Part shown: positions 1 to 7,671 of the stretch, in pieces
Layout of the letters: every line of letters begins with the position of its first letter
Numbering within the stretch: position 1 is the stretch's first letter
Source of the DNA: Gammaproteobacteria bacterium
Lineage (GTDB): Bacteria > Pseudomonadota > Gammaproteobacteria > GCA-001735895
Length of the DNA stretch: 64,000 nt
Assembly (NCBI GenBank): GCA_024638385.1
Contig: JAHEKJ010000007.1
Coordinates: forward strand, 1-64,000
Direction of reading: 5' to 3'
Notes under the pieces: model-generated
Databases searched by the model: none
Told to the model about the DNA's origin: nothing
Seen by the model: only the letters and a program-made list of their open reading frames with translations
Made by a program: the position numbers and the translations under genes

Positions 1-599
1 CCGGCCTCGCGCTGGTGCGCTTCGGCCGCTTCAAGGGGCGCACGCTGTTCTCCGGCATGATTTCGGCGCCGCTGGTCATGCCCGAGGTCATCACCGGCCT
101 GTCGCTGCTGCTGCTGTTCATTACGCTGAACGAATGGATCGGCTGGCCCGACCAGCGCGGCTTCACGACGATCACGATCGCGCACATCACCTTCTCGATG
201 GCTTACGTCGCGGTCATCATCCAGTCGCGCCTCGCCGGCATGTCGCAGGACCTCGAGGAGGCGGCGCAGGATCTCGGCGCCAAGCCGCTGCGCGTGCTGA
301 CCGACATCACGCTGCCGCTGATCGCGCCGGGCATGCTCGCCGGCTGGCTGCTGTCGTTCACGCTATCGCTCGACGACCTGATCATCGCGAGTTTCGTCAC
401 CGGCCCCGGCGCGGTGACGTTACCGATCCTGATTTACTCGCGCGTGCGGCTCGGCTTACGCCCCGATATCAACGCACTGGCGACGATCATCATCCTCGTC
501 GTCGCGATCGGAGTCATCGCCGCCGGCTACATCATGTTGCGCCAGCAACGCCAGCGCGAACTCGAACAAAAGATGATCGCCGAGGAAGCCCACACTTGA
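1..599 (+). CDS. potI: Putrescine/spermidine ABC transporter permease, C-terminal part (5' end outside window)
   Basis: Inner-membrane permease of a polyamine importer. The reading frame is already open at base 3, and the GTG at 15 is only an internal codon, so the start lies outside the window. About 199 residues remain. They contain the EAA loop that contacts the ATPase (EEAAQDLGAKPLRVLTDITL, near nucleotides 255-315) and several hydrophobic segments. The PotI/SpuH assignment rests on the IAPGMLAGWLLSFTLSLDD region and on the puuA-type genes downstream. The C-terminus is short and charged (RQQRQRELEQK). The stop TGA lies in a duplicated 13-bp sequence leading into a palindromic element. PotC-type spermidine permease is the alternative. 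Confidence 0.85.
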   Translation, partial: GLALVRFGRFKGRTLFSGMISAPLVMPEVITGLSLLLLFITLNEWIGWPDQRGFTTITIAHITFSMAYVAVIIQSRLAGMSQDLEEAAQDLGAKPLRVLTDITLPLIAPGMLAGWLLSFTLSLDDLIIASFVTGPGAVTLPILIYSRVRLGLRPDINALATIIILVVAIGVIAAGYIMLRQQRQRELEQKMIAEEAHT

Positions 600-604
600 G
601 TTAG

Positions 605-738
605 TTACGGGCCCGTTGGCTAGCCACGCTTGAGTTAGGGGGACGGTATACCTAACCACCCAAATTTAGTTGCATACCGAAACTGAATTAAGGTAGTTAG
701 GTATACTGTCCCCCTAATTACGGGCCCGTTGGCTAGCC
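605..738. repeat. Pair of 21-bp direct repeats flanking a palindromic element
   Basis: An identical 21-bp sequence that starts TTACGGGCCCG and ends GGCTAGCC occurs at 605-625 and 718-738. The repeats bracket the inverted-repeat element at 638-714. A second, shorter duplication, CACACTTGAGTTA at 591-603 and CACGCTTGAGTTA at 625-637, spans the permease stop codon. The right copy contains the TAG stop codon of the minus-strand guanidine hydrolase gene (733-735). The layout resembles a target-site duplication or a repeat-mediated rearrangement around a small mobile palindrome, but no transposase is nearby. Confidence 0.8.
638..714. repeat. 77-nt palindromic element, copy 1 (REP/MITE-like)
   Basis: Two 23-bp arms, 638-660 and 692-714, are inverted repeats matching at 21 of 23 positions. 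The outer end is GGGGGAC(A/G)GTATACC. The 31-nt centre contains TTAGTTGCA and GAAACTGAATTA, which can extend the stem with mismatches. A related copy lies at 56320-56396, with 25 of 31 central bases identical. Both copies sit between convergent genes, so transcripts from either side would form a long hairpin. Similar GGGGACAGTATAC palindromes are, from memory, common as dispersed elements in gammaproteobacterial genomes and are often linked to REP-associated tyrosine transposases. That link is not shown here. Confidence 0.8.
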
Positions 739-1653
739 GGGGTCGCGGCGCAGGGCCTGGCACATACAGTGCACGCCGCCGCCGCCGGGCGTGATCATCG
801 ACACGTCGGGATCGAATACTTCGAGACCGTGGGCGCGCGCCTTGTCCTTCAGCACCTTGCTCTTCTCCGGCAACAGAATCCGGTCGTTGCCGAGCGCGAC
901 GACGTTGCAGCCGAGGTCGAGCGTGTCCTGGAACGGCACCGAGACGATCTCGATCTGCTTCGACTCGAGCCACGCGACGACCTCCGGGTCGGTCGACTCG
1001 AGGCAGACCGCGGCGAGTTTCGGCGCGAGCATCACGACCATCAGGTCGATGTGGACGTAGAACGGATCGATGTCGGCGAGCCGGACTTCCCAGCCCTCGG
1101 CATCGAACCAGTTTTTGAGCTGCAGCGCGGCCGATTCCTGGCTGCGGCCCTCGTCGCCCTCCCAGCCGATCAGCACGCAGCCCGGTTCGATGACGTTGAA
1201 GTCGCCGCCCTCGAAAGTGCCCGCGGTGACGTAGTCGTAGATCGGAATGCCGAGCCGCGCGTAGGTTTCGATCGCGCGGTAATTTTCGCCGCGCCGCCAC
1301 CAGTTGGCCATGCTCGTGATGATCGCGCCGAACGGCGTCATCGCCGATGAATCGCGCGCGAACACCTGGTACGGCAGCGCCGGGTCGGGCTCGTGCAGGT
1401 GCACCCGCACGTCGGCCGATTCGTAGGCCGAGACCATCTCGGCATGCTGCCGACGGGCGATCGCCGGATCGAACGCGTAGTTGCGGCGGATGCTCTTCTT
1501 CGACACCGAGCTGGTTTCGAGCCAGCGGTAATGGTCGGCCGGGCCGAGCAGCACGTCGCGCAGAACGCCGTACTCGCAATCGGCGCCCCAGTGTTGCAAT
1601 GCCGGCGTGTCGCCGCCGTCGCTGCGGACTCGCAGACTGAATTGATCGCTCAT
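733..1653 (-). CDS. Guanidine-modifying hydrolase, arginine deiminase/DDAH superfamily
   Basis: Predicted cytosolic 306-residue enzyme acting on a guanidino substrate such as arginine, dimethylarginine or agmatine. Superfamily features are EGGD at 148-151, the catalytic His201 (HIDL) and the nucleophile Cys296 in GGGGVHCMCQ near the C-terminus. The ATG at 1653 is chosen because GGGAGA precedes it by 4 nt; an in-frame ATG at 1680 lacks such a site. The gene is divergent from puuA and converges on the permease. Making citrulline plus amine, or feeding putrescine from agmatine, would fit the neighbourhood. The substrate cannot be settled from sequence alone, and the spacing of the C-terminal motif differs from that of classical agmatine deiminase. 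Its stop codon lies in the 21-bp repeat. Confidence 0.8.
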   Translation of the reverse strand: MSDQFSLRVRSDGGDTPALQHWGADCEYGVLRDVLLGPADHYRWLETSSVSKKSIRRNYAFDPAIARRQHAEMVSAYESADVRVHLHEPDPALPYQVFARDSSAMTPFGAIITSMANWWRRGENYRAIETYARLGIPIYDYVTAGTFEGGDFNVIEPGCVLIGWEGDEGRSQESAALQLKNWFDAEGWEVRLADIDPFYVHIDLMVVMLAPKLAAVCLESTDPEVVAWLESKQIEIVSVPFQDTLDLGCNVVALGNDRILLPEKSKVLKDKARAHGLEVFDPDVSMITPGGGGVHCMCQALRRDPG

Positions 1654-1698
1654 GCTGTCTCCCGATCGGTCGATACCCATACTGGCAATGCCGACGAG

Positions 1699-1726
1699 GC
1701 TATACCCGGGCCGAACCGGTTGTCAA
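1699..1726 (-). promoter_or_regulatory. Sigma70-type promoter of the guanidine hydrolase gene
   Basis: On the minus strand, TTGACA (1726-1721) is followed after 16 bp by TATAGC (1704-1699). The -35 is perfect and the -10 matches at 4 of 6 positions. The distance to the ATG at 1653 leaves a leader of roughly 40 nt that contains the Shine-Dalgarno sequence. Confidence 0.6.
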
Positions 1727-1766
1727 TCGCCTGCTGCCGCGGGCTTTGCGTGCCGCTCGGGCCCGA

Positions 1767-1795
1767 TTGACTTTCGGAAATTTTGTGATCACTAT
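1767..1795 (+). promoter_or_regulatory. Possible puuA promoter with GTGATCAC palindrome
   Basis: TTGACT (1767-1772) and the weak -10 CACTAT (1790-1795) are 17 bp apart upstream of puuA. The perfect 8-bp palindrome GTGATCAC (1785-1792) overlaps the -10 and could be an operator. The match is modest, and no regulator gene of the PuuR type is adjacent. Confidence 0.35.
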
Positions 1796-1822
1796 TGCGG
1801 CGCGAAGCCGCGCAGGAACCCC

Positions 1823-3148
1823 ATGAAAGACTGGATCGAACAGCACCAAATCACCGAGGTGGAGTGCATCGTGCCCGACCTGGCCGGCGCCGCGCGCGGC
1901 AAGATTATGCCCGCGACCAAGTTCACCAACGGCAAGCCGCTGCGCATGCCGCAATCGATCTTCATGCAGTCGGTCACCGGCGATTATCCCGACATCTGGG
2001 AACGCATCAATCCGCTCGACGTCGACATGGAGCTGCGCCCCGATCCCTATACGATCCGCATCCTGCCATGGGCGCGCGAGCCGTCGGCCCAGGTCATCCA
2101 CGACTGCTTCGACATGGACGGCGGGCCGATCGGAATTTCCCCACGCCAGGTGCTGCGGCGCGTGCTCGACCTCTACCGCGCCGAAGGCTGGCGGCCGGTG
2201 GTCGCGCCCGAGCTCGAGTTTTACCTGCTGCAACCGAATCTCGACCCGCGCCAGCCGCTGCAGCCGCCGGTCGGCCGCACCGGGCGCGCCGAGCACAGCG
2301 GGCAATCGTTCAACATCGACGCGGTCAACGACTTCGAACCGATGTTCGACGACATGTACGAGTATTGCGAAGGCCAGGGCCTCGAGATCGACACGCTGAT
2401 CCACGAGGAAGGCATGGGGCAGATGGAGATCAACCTGCTGCACGGCGACCCGCTCGAGCTCGCCGACCAGGCTTTCCTGTTCAAGCGCACGGTGCGCGAA
2501 GCCGCGCTGCGCCATGACCTGTACGCGACCTTCATGGCCAAGCCGATGGAAAACCAGCCCGGCAGCGCGATGCACATCCACCAGAGCATCGAGAGCCTCG
2601 AGACCGGCGAAAACCTGTTGTCGACGCCCGAAGGCAAGCCCAACGAGTTGCTGCTCGCGCATATCGCCGGCCTGCAGCAATTCCTGCCCGACGCAATGGC
2701 CCTGATGACGCCCTACGTGAACTCCTACCGCCGCATCGTGCGCGAGATGTCGGCGCCGATCAACTTCCACTGGGGCTTCGACAACCGCACTACCGGCTTT
2801 CGCATCCCGGACAACAATCCCGCGGCGATGCGGGTCGAGAACCGCATCGCGTCGGCCGACGTCAACCCCTACCTCGCGATCGCGACCTCGCTGGCCTGCG
2901 GTTACGTCGGCATGAAGCAGGGCCTCGAGCCGAGCGAGCCGCTCGCCGGCAGCGCCTATAACGAACCGATTCAGCTGTCGCGCCACTGGTACGACTCGCT
3001 GCAGCGTCTCGACCGGAACAAGGATCTGCGCGCAGTACTCGGCGACGCCTTCGTCGACGTCTACGTGTCGGTCAAGGAAGCCGAGTTCGACAATTTCCTG
3101 AACGTCATCAGCCCGTGGGAACGCGAGCACCTGTTACTGAAAGTTTGA
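1823..3148 (+). CDS. puuA: Gamma-glutamylputrescine synthetase (glutamine synthetase family)
   Basis: ATP-dependent ligase that joins the gamma-carboxyl of glutamate to putrescine, the first step of the glutamylated putrescine route. It has 441 residues, as usual for the family. The beta-grasp start (DWIEQHQITEVECIVPDLAG) is followed by the catalytic barrel with PELEFYL, GQMEINL and HIHQS metal/ATP residues, and NRTTGFRIP before ENRIASADVNPYL. The ATG at 1823 follows AGGAA. It is 10 bp from the aminotransferase gene and close to puuB, so the cluster is a putrescine (or other amine) catabolic operon. Paralogues act on ethanolamine or other monoamines, so the exact amine is inferred from context. 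Confidence 0.88.
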   Translation: MKDWIEQHQITEVECIVPDLAGAARGKIMPATKFTNGKPLRMPQSIFMQSVTGDYPDIWERINPLDVDMELRPDPYTIRILPWAREPSAQVIHDCFDMDGGPIGISPRQVLRRVLDLYRAEGWRPVVAPELEFYLLQPNLDPRQPLQPPVGRTGRAEHSGQSFNIDAVNDFEPMFDDMYEYCEGQGLEIDTLIHEEGMGQMEINLLHGDPLELADQAFLFKRTVREAALRHDLYATFMAKPMENQPGSAMHIHQSIESLETGENLLSTPEGKPNELLLAHIAGLQQFLPDAMALMTPYVNSYRRIVREMSAPINFHWGFDNRTTGFRIPDNNPAAMRVENRIASADVNPYLAIATSLACGYVGMKQGLEPSEPLAGSAYNEPIQLSRHWYDSLQRLDRNKDLRAVLGDAFVDVYVSVKEAEFDNFLNVISPWEREHLLLKV

Positions 3149-3158
3149 GGACACCCGA

Positions 3159-4541
3159 ATGAGCCCAGCGAACGCCGCCAGCAACACCGCGAAATGGCAA
3201 AGCCAGGACAGCGCGCACCATCTGCACCCGTTCACCAATCCGCAGGATTTGCTCGACAAGCCGGCGCGCGTGATCGAGTCCGCCGAAGGCGTTTACCTGA
3301 CCGACTCCGAAGGCAACCGCCTGCTCGACATGATGGCCGGCCTGTGGTGCGTCAACATGGGTTATGGCCGGCCCGAACTGATCGAGGCCGTGGAGCGGCA
3401 GATTCGCCAGCTACCCTATTACAACCTGTTCTTCAAGACGTCGACGCCGCCCGCGGCCGAGCTGTCACAACTGCTCGCCGAGGTCGCGCCGGCGCACGTC
3501 AACCATACGTTTTTCACGAACTCCGGTTCCGAGGCCAACGACACCGTGCTGCGCATGATCTGGCGCTACTGGGACCTGCTCGGCAAGCCTGAAAAACGTA
3601 TCGTCATCAGCCGCAAGAACGCCTACCACGGCAGTACGATCGCGGCCTCGAGCCTCGGCGGCATGGCCGACATGCACAAGCAGGGCGGCGTGATCCCCAA
3701 CATCGTCCACGTCGATCAGCCCTACTGGTACGAACAGCGCGTCACGCTCGGCCGCGATCTCGATCGTGACGAATTCGGCCGCCAGGCGGCGCAGTCGATC
3801 GCCGACAAGATCGAGGCACTGGGCGCCGACCGCGTCGCCGCGTTCATCGCCGAGCCGATCCAGGGCGCCGGCGGCGTCATCGTGCCGCCGGACAGCTACT
3901 GGCCCGAGGTCAGCCGAATCTGCGAACATTACGGCATCCTGCTGGTCGCCGACGAAGTCATCTGCGGTTTCGGCCGCACCGGCGAGTGGTTCGGTACCGA
4001 TTACTACGACCTGACGCCCGACTTCATGCCGATCGCGAAAGGCCTGTCGTCCGGCTACCTGCCGATCGGCGGAGTCATGGTCGCCGACCGCGTCAGCGAA
4101 GTGCTGGTCCACCAGGGCGGGGAATTCAACCACGGCTTCACCTACTCGGGCCACCCGGTCTGCGCGGCGGCGGCGATCGCCAACGTCAACCTGATGCGCC
4201 AAACCGGCATCGTCGACACCGTTCGCGATTCGACCGCGCCGTACCTGCAAAAACGCTTGCGCGAGCTCGGCGAGCACCCGCTGGTCGGCGAGGTGCGCGG
4301 CGCCGGCCTGCTCGGCGCGCTCGAACTGGTCGAGGACAAGGCCGGTTTCGTGCGCTTCGACAAGGATCGGCGCGTCGGCATCCGCTGTCGCGATATCTGT
4401 TTCGACAATAATCTCGTCATGCGCTCGGTCGGCGATTCGATGGTCATCTCGCCGCCGCTGGTCATCGAAACCGCCGACATCGACGTGTTCGTCGAGCGCG
4501 CGTGGAAATGCCTCGACCTGACGCAAAAAGCGATCGCCTGA
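3159..4541 (+). CDS. spuC: Class III PLP aminotransferase, probable putrescine/polyamine:pyruvate transaminase
   Basis: PLP enzyme that moves an amino group from a diamine or omega-amine to pyruvate. It has 460 residues. Motifs are NSGSEAND (121-128), the cofactor Asp265-Glu266-Val267 and the Schiff-base Lys294 in PIAKGLSSGYLP. The N-terminal HHLHPFTNP segment is typical of the SpuC/omega-transaminase group. TGAGGAC lies just before the ATG. It is sandwiched between puuA and puuB, giving a cell both a direct transaminase and a glutamylated route for putrescine. A beta-alanine or taurine transaminase is a less likely alternative. Confidence 0.85.
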   Translation: MSPANAASNTAKWQSQDSAHHLHPFTNPQDLLDKPARVIESAEGVYLTDSEGNRLLDMMAGLWCVNMGYGRPELIEAVERQIRQLPYYNLFFKTSTPPAAELSQLLAEVAPAHVNHTFFTNSGSEANDTVLRMIWRYWDLLGKPEKRIVISRKNAYHGSTIAASSLGGMADMHKQGGVIPNIVHVDQPYWYEQRVTLGRDLDRDEFGRQAAQSIADKIEALGADRVAAFIAEPIQGAGGVIVPPDSYWPEVSRICEHYGILLVADEVICGFGRTGEWFGTDYYDLTPDFMPIAKGLSSGYLPIGGVMVADRVSEVLVHQGGEFNHGFTYSGHPVCAAAAIANVNLMRQTGIVDTVRDSTAPYLQKRLRELGEHPLVGEVRGAGLLGALELVEDKAGFVRFDKDRRVGIRCRDICFDNNLVMRSVGDSMVISPPLVIETADIDVFVERAWKCLDLTQKAIA

Positions 4542-4550
4542 TTCGCGCGC

Positions 4551-5861
4551 ATGGCTGACGCGCTGGTTCAGGATCGCAGCGACACGAGCGACTATCCGGA
4601 CTCGTACTATCACGCGACGCAAAACCGCGTCGTCGAACTCGAGCCGCTCGACGGTGACATTCGCGCCGACGTCTGTATCGTCGGCGGCGGCTACACCGGG
4701 TTGTCGGCCGCGTTGCACCTGGCGCAGCGCGGATACGAGGTCGCCCTGCTCGAGGCGCGCAAGCCCGGCTGGGGCGCGTCCGGACGCAACGGCGGGCAGC
4801 TGTGCAGCGGTCAACGCAAGGACCAGGTCACGCTCACCGGGATGGTCGGCGAGGCGGCCGCGCGACAACTGTGGGAACTCGCCGAGGCGGCCAAGCATCT
4901 CGCCCGGTCGCTGATCGCCGAGCACGGCATCGACTGCGATCTCAAGCCCGGCATCGCCCATCCCGATCACAAGCAGGCCTACGCGCGCGACACCGAGGCC
5001 TACGTCGACTTCCTGCGCGAGCAATACGATTACGCCGCGATCGAGTATCTCGAGCGCGACGCGATGGCCGAACTGGTCGGCTCGGACGTCTACTTCGGCG
5101 GCAGTCTCGATATGGGCGCCGGCCACCTGCACCCGCTGAACTACGCCCTCGGCCTCGCCGCCGCCGCGCGCGCGGCCGGCGCCGCGCTCTACCGCGACAC
5201 GGTCGTCGAGGGTTTCACCGAGGGCCCGACCGTGCGCGTGCGCAGCGATCGCGGCACGGTCACCGCCGACCACGTCGTGCTCGCCTGCAACGGCTATCTC
5301 GGCCGGCTCGAGCCGCGCCTCGCCGGCAAGATCATGCCGATTAACAATTTCATCGTCGCGACCGAGCCGCTGGCGGCCGAACAGCTCGCGGTCGTCAACC
5401 CGCGCGACGTCGCGATCGCCGATTCGCGCTTCGTCGTCAATTACTACCGGCTGTCGGCGGACAAGCGCCTGCTGTTCGGCGGCGGCGAAAACTACCGGCG
5501 AAACTTCCCGCGCGATATCGCGAGCTTCGTGCGCAAGCCGATGCTCGAAATCTATCCGCGGCTTGCGTCGACCCGCATCGACTACGCCTGGGGCGGCACG
5601 CTCGCGGTCACGCTCAACCGCATGCCGCACTTCGGGCGGCTGGACGACGGCAAGCTCTATTTCGCGCAGGGTTACTCCGGCCAGGGCGTCGCGCTGGCGA
5701 CGCTGGCCGGCAAGCTGATTGCCGACGCGCTCGCCGGCGAAGCCGAAAATTTCGACCTGTTCGGCAAGATACCGACGTGCAGCTTTCCGGGCGGCGCGTT
5801 GTTGCGCTGGCCCGGCATGGTGCTCGGCATGCTTTACTACGCGCTGCGCGACCGGCTGTAG
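4551..5861 (+). CDS. puuB: Gamma-glutamylputrescine oxidoreductase (FAD, DAO family)
   Basis: FAD-dependent oxidase that deaminates gamma-glutamylputrescine to gamma-glutamyl-aminobutyraldehyde. The 436-residue protein has the dinucleotide-binding fold at the N-terminus (VGGGYTGLSAALHLA, residues 44-58) and the GASGRNGGQL signature at 75-84. The C-terminal flavin loop (GGTLAVTLNRMPHFGRL and YAQGYSGQGV-type residues) completes the DadA-like fold. The product would need an aldehyde dehydrogenase (PuuC) and a hydrolase (PuuD); neither is encoded next to it. The gene starts 9 bp after the transaminase stop. Confidence 0.88.
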   Translation: MADALVQDRSDTSDYPDSYYHATQNRVVELEPLDGDIRADVCIVGGGYTGLSAALHLAQRGYEVALLEARKPGWGASGRNGGQLCSGQRKDQVTLTGMVGEAAARQLWELAEAAKHLARSLIAEHGIDCDLKPGIAHPDHKQAYARDTEAYVDFLREQYDYAAIEYLERDAMAELVGSDVYFGGSLDMGAGHLHPLNYALGLAAAARAAGAALYRDTVVEGFTEGPTVRVRSDRGTVTADHVVLACNGYLGRLEPRLAGKIMPINNFIVATEPLAAEQLAVVNPRDVAIADSRFVVNYYRLSADKRLLFGGGENYRRNFPRDIASFVRKPMLEIYPRLASTRIDYAWGGTLAVTLNRMPHFGRLDDGKLYFAQGYSGQGVALATLAGKLIADALAGEAENFDLFGKIPTCSFPGGALLRWPGMVLGMLYYALRDRL

Positions 5862-5903
5862 CGCGATCCGCGGGCGGCGTCGCAATCATCGACGGAGGAA
5901 CCG

Positions 5904-6548
5904 ATGTACAAGCTTTACTGGGCGGAAAACACAGGCGCGATGGCGCCGCAGATGCTGCTCGAAGAAATCGGCGTCGAATACGAGCGCGTCGTCATCGACC
6001 TCGACGCCGGCGAGCAGCGCGGCGCCGAATTTCTGGCCGTCAATCCGCGCGCGCAGATCCCGGCGCTGCTGCTGCCCGACGGCGAAATCATGACCGAATC
6101 GGGCGCGATCGTCGTCCAGCTCGCCGACCGCCACGCCGACGCCGGCCTGTTGCCCGAACCGGGAAGCGGCGCCCGCGCGCGGGTGCTGCGCTGGCTGTTC
6201 TACGCGGTCGCGAATCTCTACGAAGCCGATTTGCGCGTTTACTACGCCGACGAGTACGTCGCCGACCCGGCCTGCGCCGATTCGCTGGTGACCCAGGCGC
6301 GGCGCGATCTCGACCGCCACTGGGACCTGCTGGAATCGCAGCTCGGCGCCGGGCCCTGGTTTCTCGGCGAACGCTTCTCGCTGCTCGACCCTTACCTGCT
6401 GATGCTGGCCTACTGGCACGAGCACCCAAAAGACCTGCTCGCGCGCTGCCCGCGTCTCGCCCGCCTTTGCGCCGGCGTGCTCGAGCGGCCCGCGTGTCGC
6501 GCCGTCTGGCGCCAGCATCACCCCGACGGAACGGGATTACCCGACTGA
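5904..6548 (+). CDS. Glutathione S-transferase family protein
   Basis: Cytosolic 214-residue GST. The thioredoxin-like N-domain (1-80) reads LYWAENTGAMAPQMLLEEIG, then NPRAQIPALLLPDG with the cis-Pro glutathione-binding loop, and ESGAIVVQLAD, which is the Glu-Ser that binds the gamma-Glu of glutathione. The helical C-domain contains FSLLDPYLLMLAYW. GGAGG precedes the ATG. It ends the putrescine gene run, 42 bp after puuB, and may detoxify reactive aldehydes from that pathway. This link is inferred only from position. Confidence 0.8.
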   Translation: MYKLYWAENTGAMAPQMLLEEIGVEYERVVIDLDAGEQRGAEFLAVNPRAQIPALLLPDGEIMTESGAIVVQLADRHADAGLLPEPGSGARARVLRWLFYAVANLYEADLRVYYADEYVADPACADSLVTQARRDLDRHWDLLESQLGAGPWFLGERFSLLDPYLLMLAYWHEHPKDLLARCPRLARLCAGVLERPACRAVWRQHHPDGTGLPD

Positions 6549-6557
6549 CGGCGGCGC

Positions 6558-6893
6558 CTACCCGCCGTCGCTCTCGGCCTCGCGTTCGCGCCGCGCGACC
6601 GCGGCCAGGTATCTCGGCGTGCGACCGGCGTCTTCGTACACCGGATCGCCCTCCTCGACGCGAATGACCCGCGAGCCGGCTTCGTACGGGATTTGCTGTT
6701 CGATCTCGCGCAGCGCGGTGCCGATCAGATCGGCGAGCATTTCGTCGGCCGGCAATTCGTAGGCTTCGGCTAGCGCTTCGAGCTTGATCAAATCCTGCCG
6801 ATTGAGGACGACTTCGGCTTTCACGAGCTCGCCGGCCTGCGTCGATTGCCGCTCCCAGTCCTGCAGCATTTTCCTGATCAGATTCTCGCTCAT
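6558..6893 (-). CDS. Conserved small hypothetical protein, 111 residues
   Basis: Soluble, acidic, largely helical. The pattern EVVLNRQDLIKLEALAEAYELPADEMLADLIGTALREIEQQIPY resembles small gammaproteobacterial proteins annotated, without much basis, as pilus tip or pilin assembly components, which also carry a ribbon-helix-helix-like DLL..AL.E core. No signal peptide or membrane segment is present. It ends 9 bp from the convergent GST stop. Function is unknown; a DNA-binding RHH-type role is possible but unproven. Confidence 0.6.
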   Translation of the reverse strand: MSENLIRKMLQDWERQSTQAGELVKAEVVLNRQDLIKLEALAEAYELPADEMLADLIGTALREIEQQIPYEAGSRVIRVEEGDPVYEDAGRTPRYLAAVARREREAESDGG

Positions 6894-7092
6894 ACCAGAC
6901 TCCCGTTACCTGCTCGCAACTGCGCGCGCTGCCGCGCTGGCGAAGTTCGCGCCGGCTGCTATATTAACGGAAATGCAACGAAAACCCAGACCCCGATCGG
7001 CGCTACCGCGGGTCGCGGTGCAATCAGCCGTTGAGTCCGGCGCCAAGCCGGAATAAGATTCCCCCAACCCGACCAATCCGGAAGAATTCGAC

Positions 7093-7293
7093 ATGAGCGA
7101 AAAACTCAAAAACTTCAATCTGACCGTCGACGAGATCAAGCTCGTGCGCATGATAGATGAACTGGCCGATGGTCTGGAGCGGCTCGAATTCAACGACCCG
7201 CTGTCGCCGCGGGCCGAGTTCTTTCGCCAGGAAATCGAGAAGCTCGAGGAACGACTCGAGCAAATCCGGGAAAACACGCTGATTCGCTTCTAA
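7093..7293 (+). CDS. Small coiled-coil hypothetical protein, 66 residues
   Basis: A short acidic protein beginning MSEKLKNFNLTVDEIKLVRM and ending in EKLEERLEQIRENTLIRF, which is heptad-like. GGAAG lies 9 nt before the ATG, and the ORF uses normal GC-rich codons. It stands alone in an approximately 430-bp interval between two minus-strand genes. The sequence is too short to place in a family with confidence. Confidence 0.6.
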   Translation: MSEKLKNFNLTVDEIKLVRMIDELADGLERLEFNDPLSPRAEFFRQEIEKLEERLEQIRENTLIRF

Positions 7294-7320
7294 CCACCAC
7301 CAACGGCCTGCCGTGCGGCG

Positions 7321-7590
7321 TCAGTTGATCGCCTTGCGGGCGAGCACTTCCTCGATCAGTTCATCGTCGCGCAACTGCAGGTGATAACCCTGGCTCTCGA
7401 GATTCTCGATGACTTCCGCGGCGTCTTCCTTCGCCAGCTCGCGCTCCTCGGTCAGATCGAAGCTGAAGCTGAACTCAGGCTCGCCGAACACGCGCAGCAG
7501 TTCGGCCGGGATCATCGAAAAGTCGTCCTTGTCGAGCAGGTAGAGATAGGTGTCGAGTTTACGATTGGAGCGATAGATATGGCACTGCAT
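7321..7590 (-). CDS. ycgL: YcgL domain protein
   Basis: Small cytosolic protein of the YcgL family, 89 residues from the ATG at 7590. The family pattern is clear: MQCHIYRSNRK, TYLYLLDKDDFSMIPAELLRVFG and GYHLQL near the C-terminus. The longer in-frame start at 7629 would add 13 residues not seen in the family. The role is not well established; gammaproteobacteria carry it widely, often near rnd or minD genes, but here it stands alone downstream of amt. Confidence 0.85.
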   Translation of the reverse strand: MQCHIYRSNRKLDTYLYLLDKDDFSMIPAELLRVFGEPEFSFSFDLTEERELAKEDAAEVIENLESQGYHLQLRDDELIEEVLARKAIN

Positions 7591-7635
7591 GATTGAGTCG
7601 GTCCGCTTGCCCGGCGGCAATGGTAGCACAGGGCC

Positions 7636-7664
7636 CGCGGGGCCGGCATCCCGCCGGCCCCGCG
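7636..7664 (-). terminator. GC hairpin downstream of amt (no U tract)
   Basis: A perfect 12-bp inverted repeat (CGCGGGGCCGGC, arms 7636-7647 and 7653-7664, loop ATCCC) begins 7 bp after the amt stop on the minus strand. No T-run follows, so it is a likely stabilising or pausing hairpin rather than a canonical intrinsic terminator. Confidence 0.45.
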
Positions 7665-7671
7665 CCGAAAG

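Noticed and set aside
3465-5885. Long open frame (about 800 residues) on the minus strand across the aminotransferase and puuB
   Set aside because: It is a shadow of high-GC third-position coding on the plus strand: low-complexity Arg/Ala/Asp composition, no domain, and genuine homologous proteins on the other strand.
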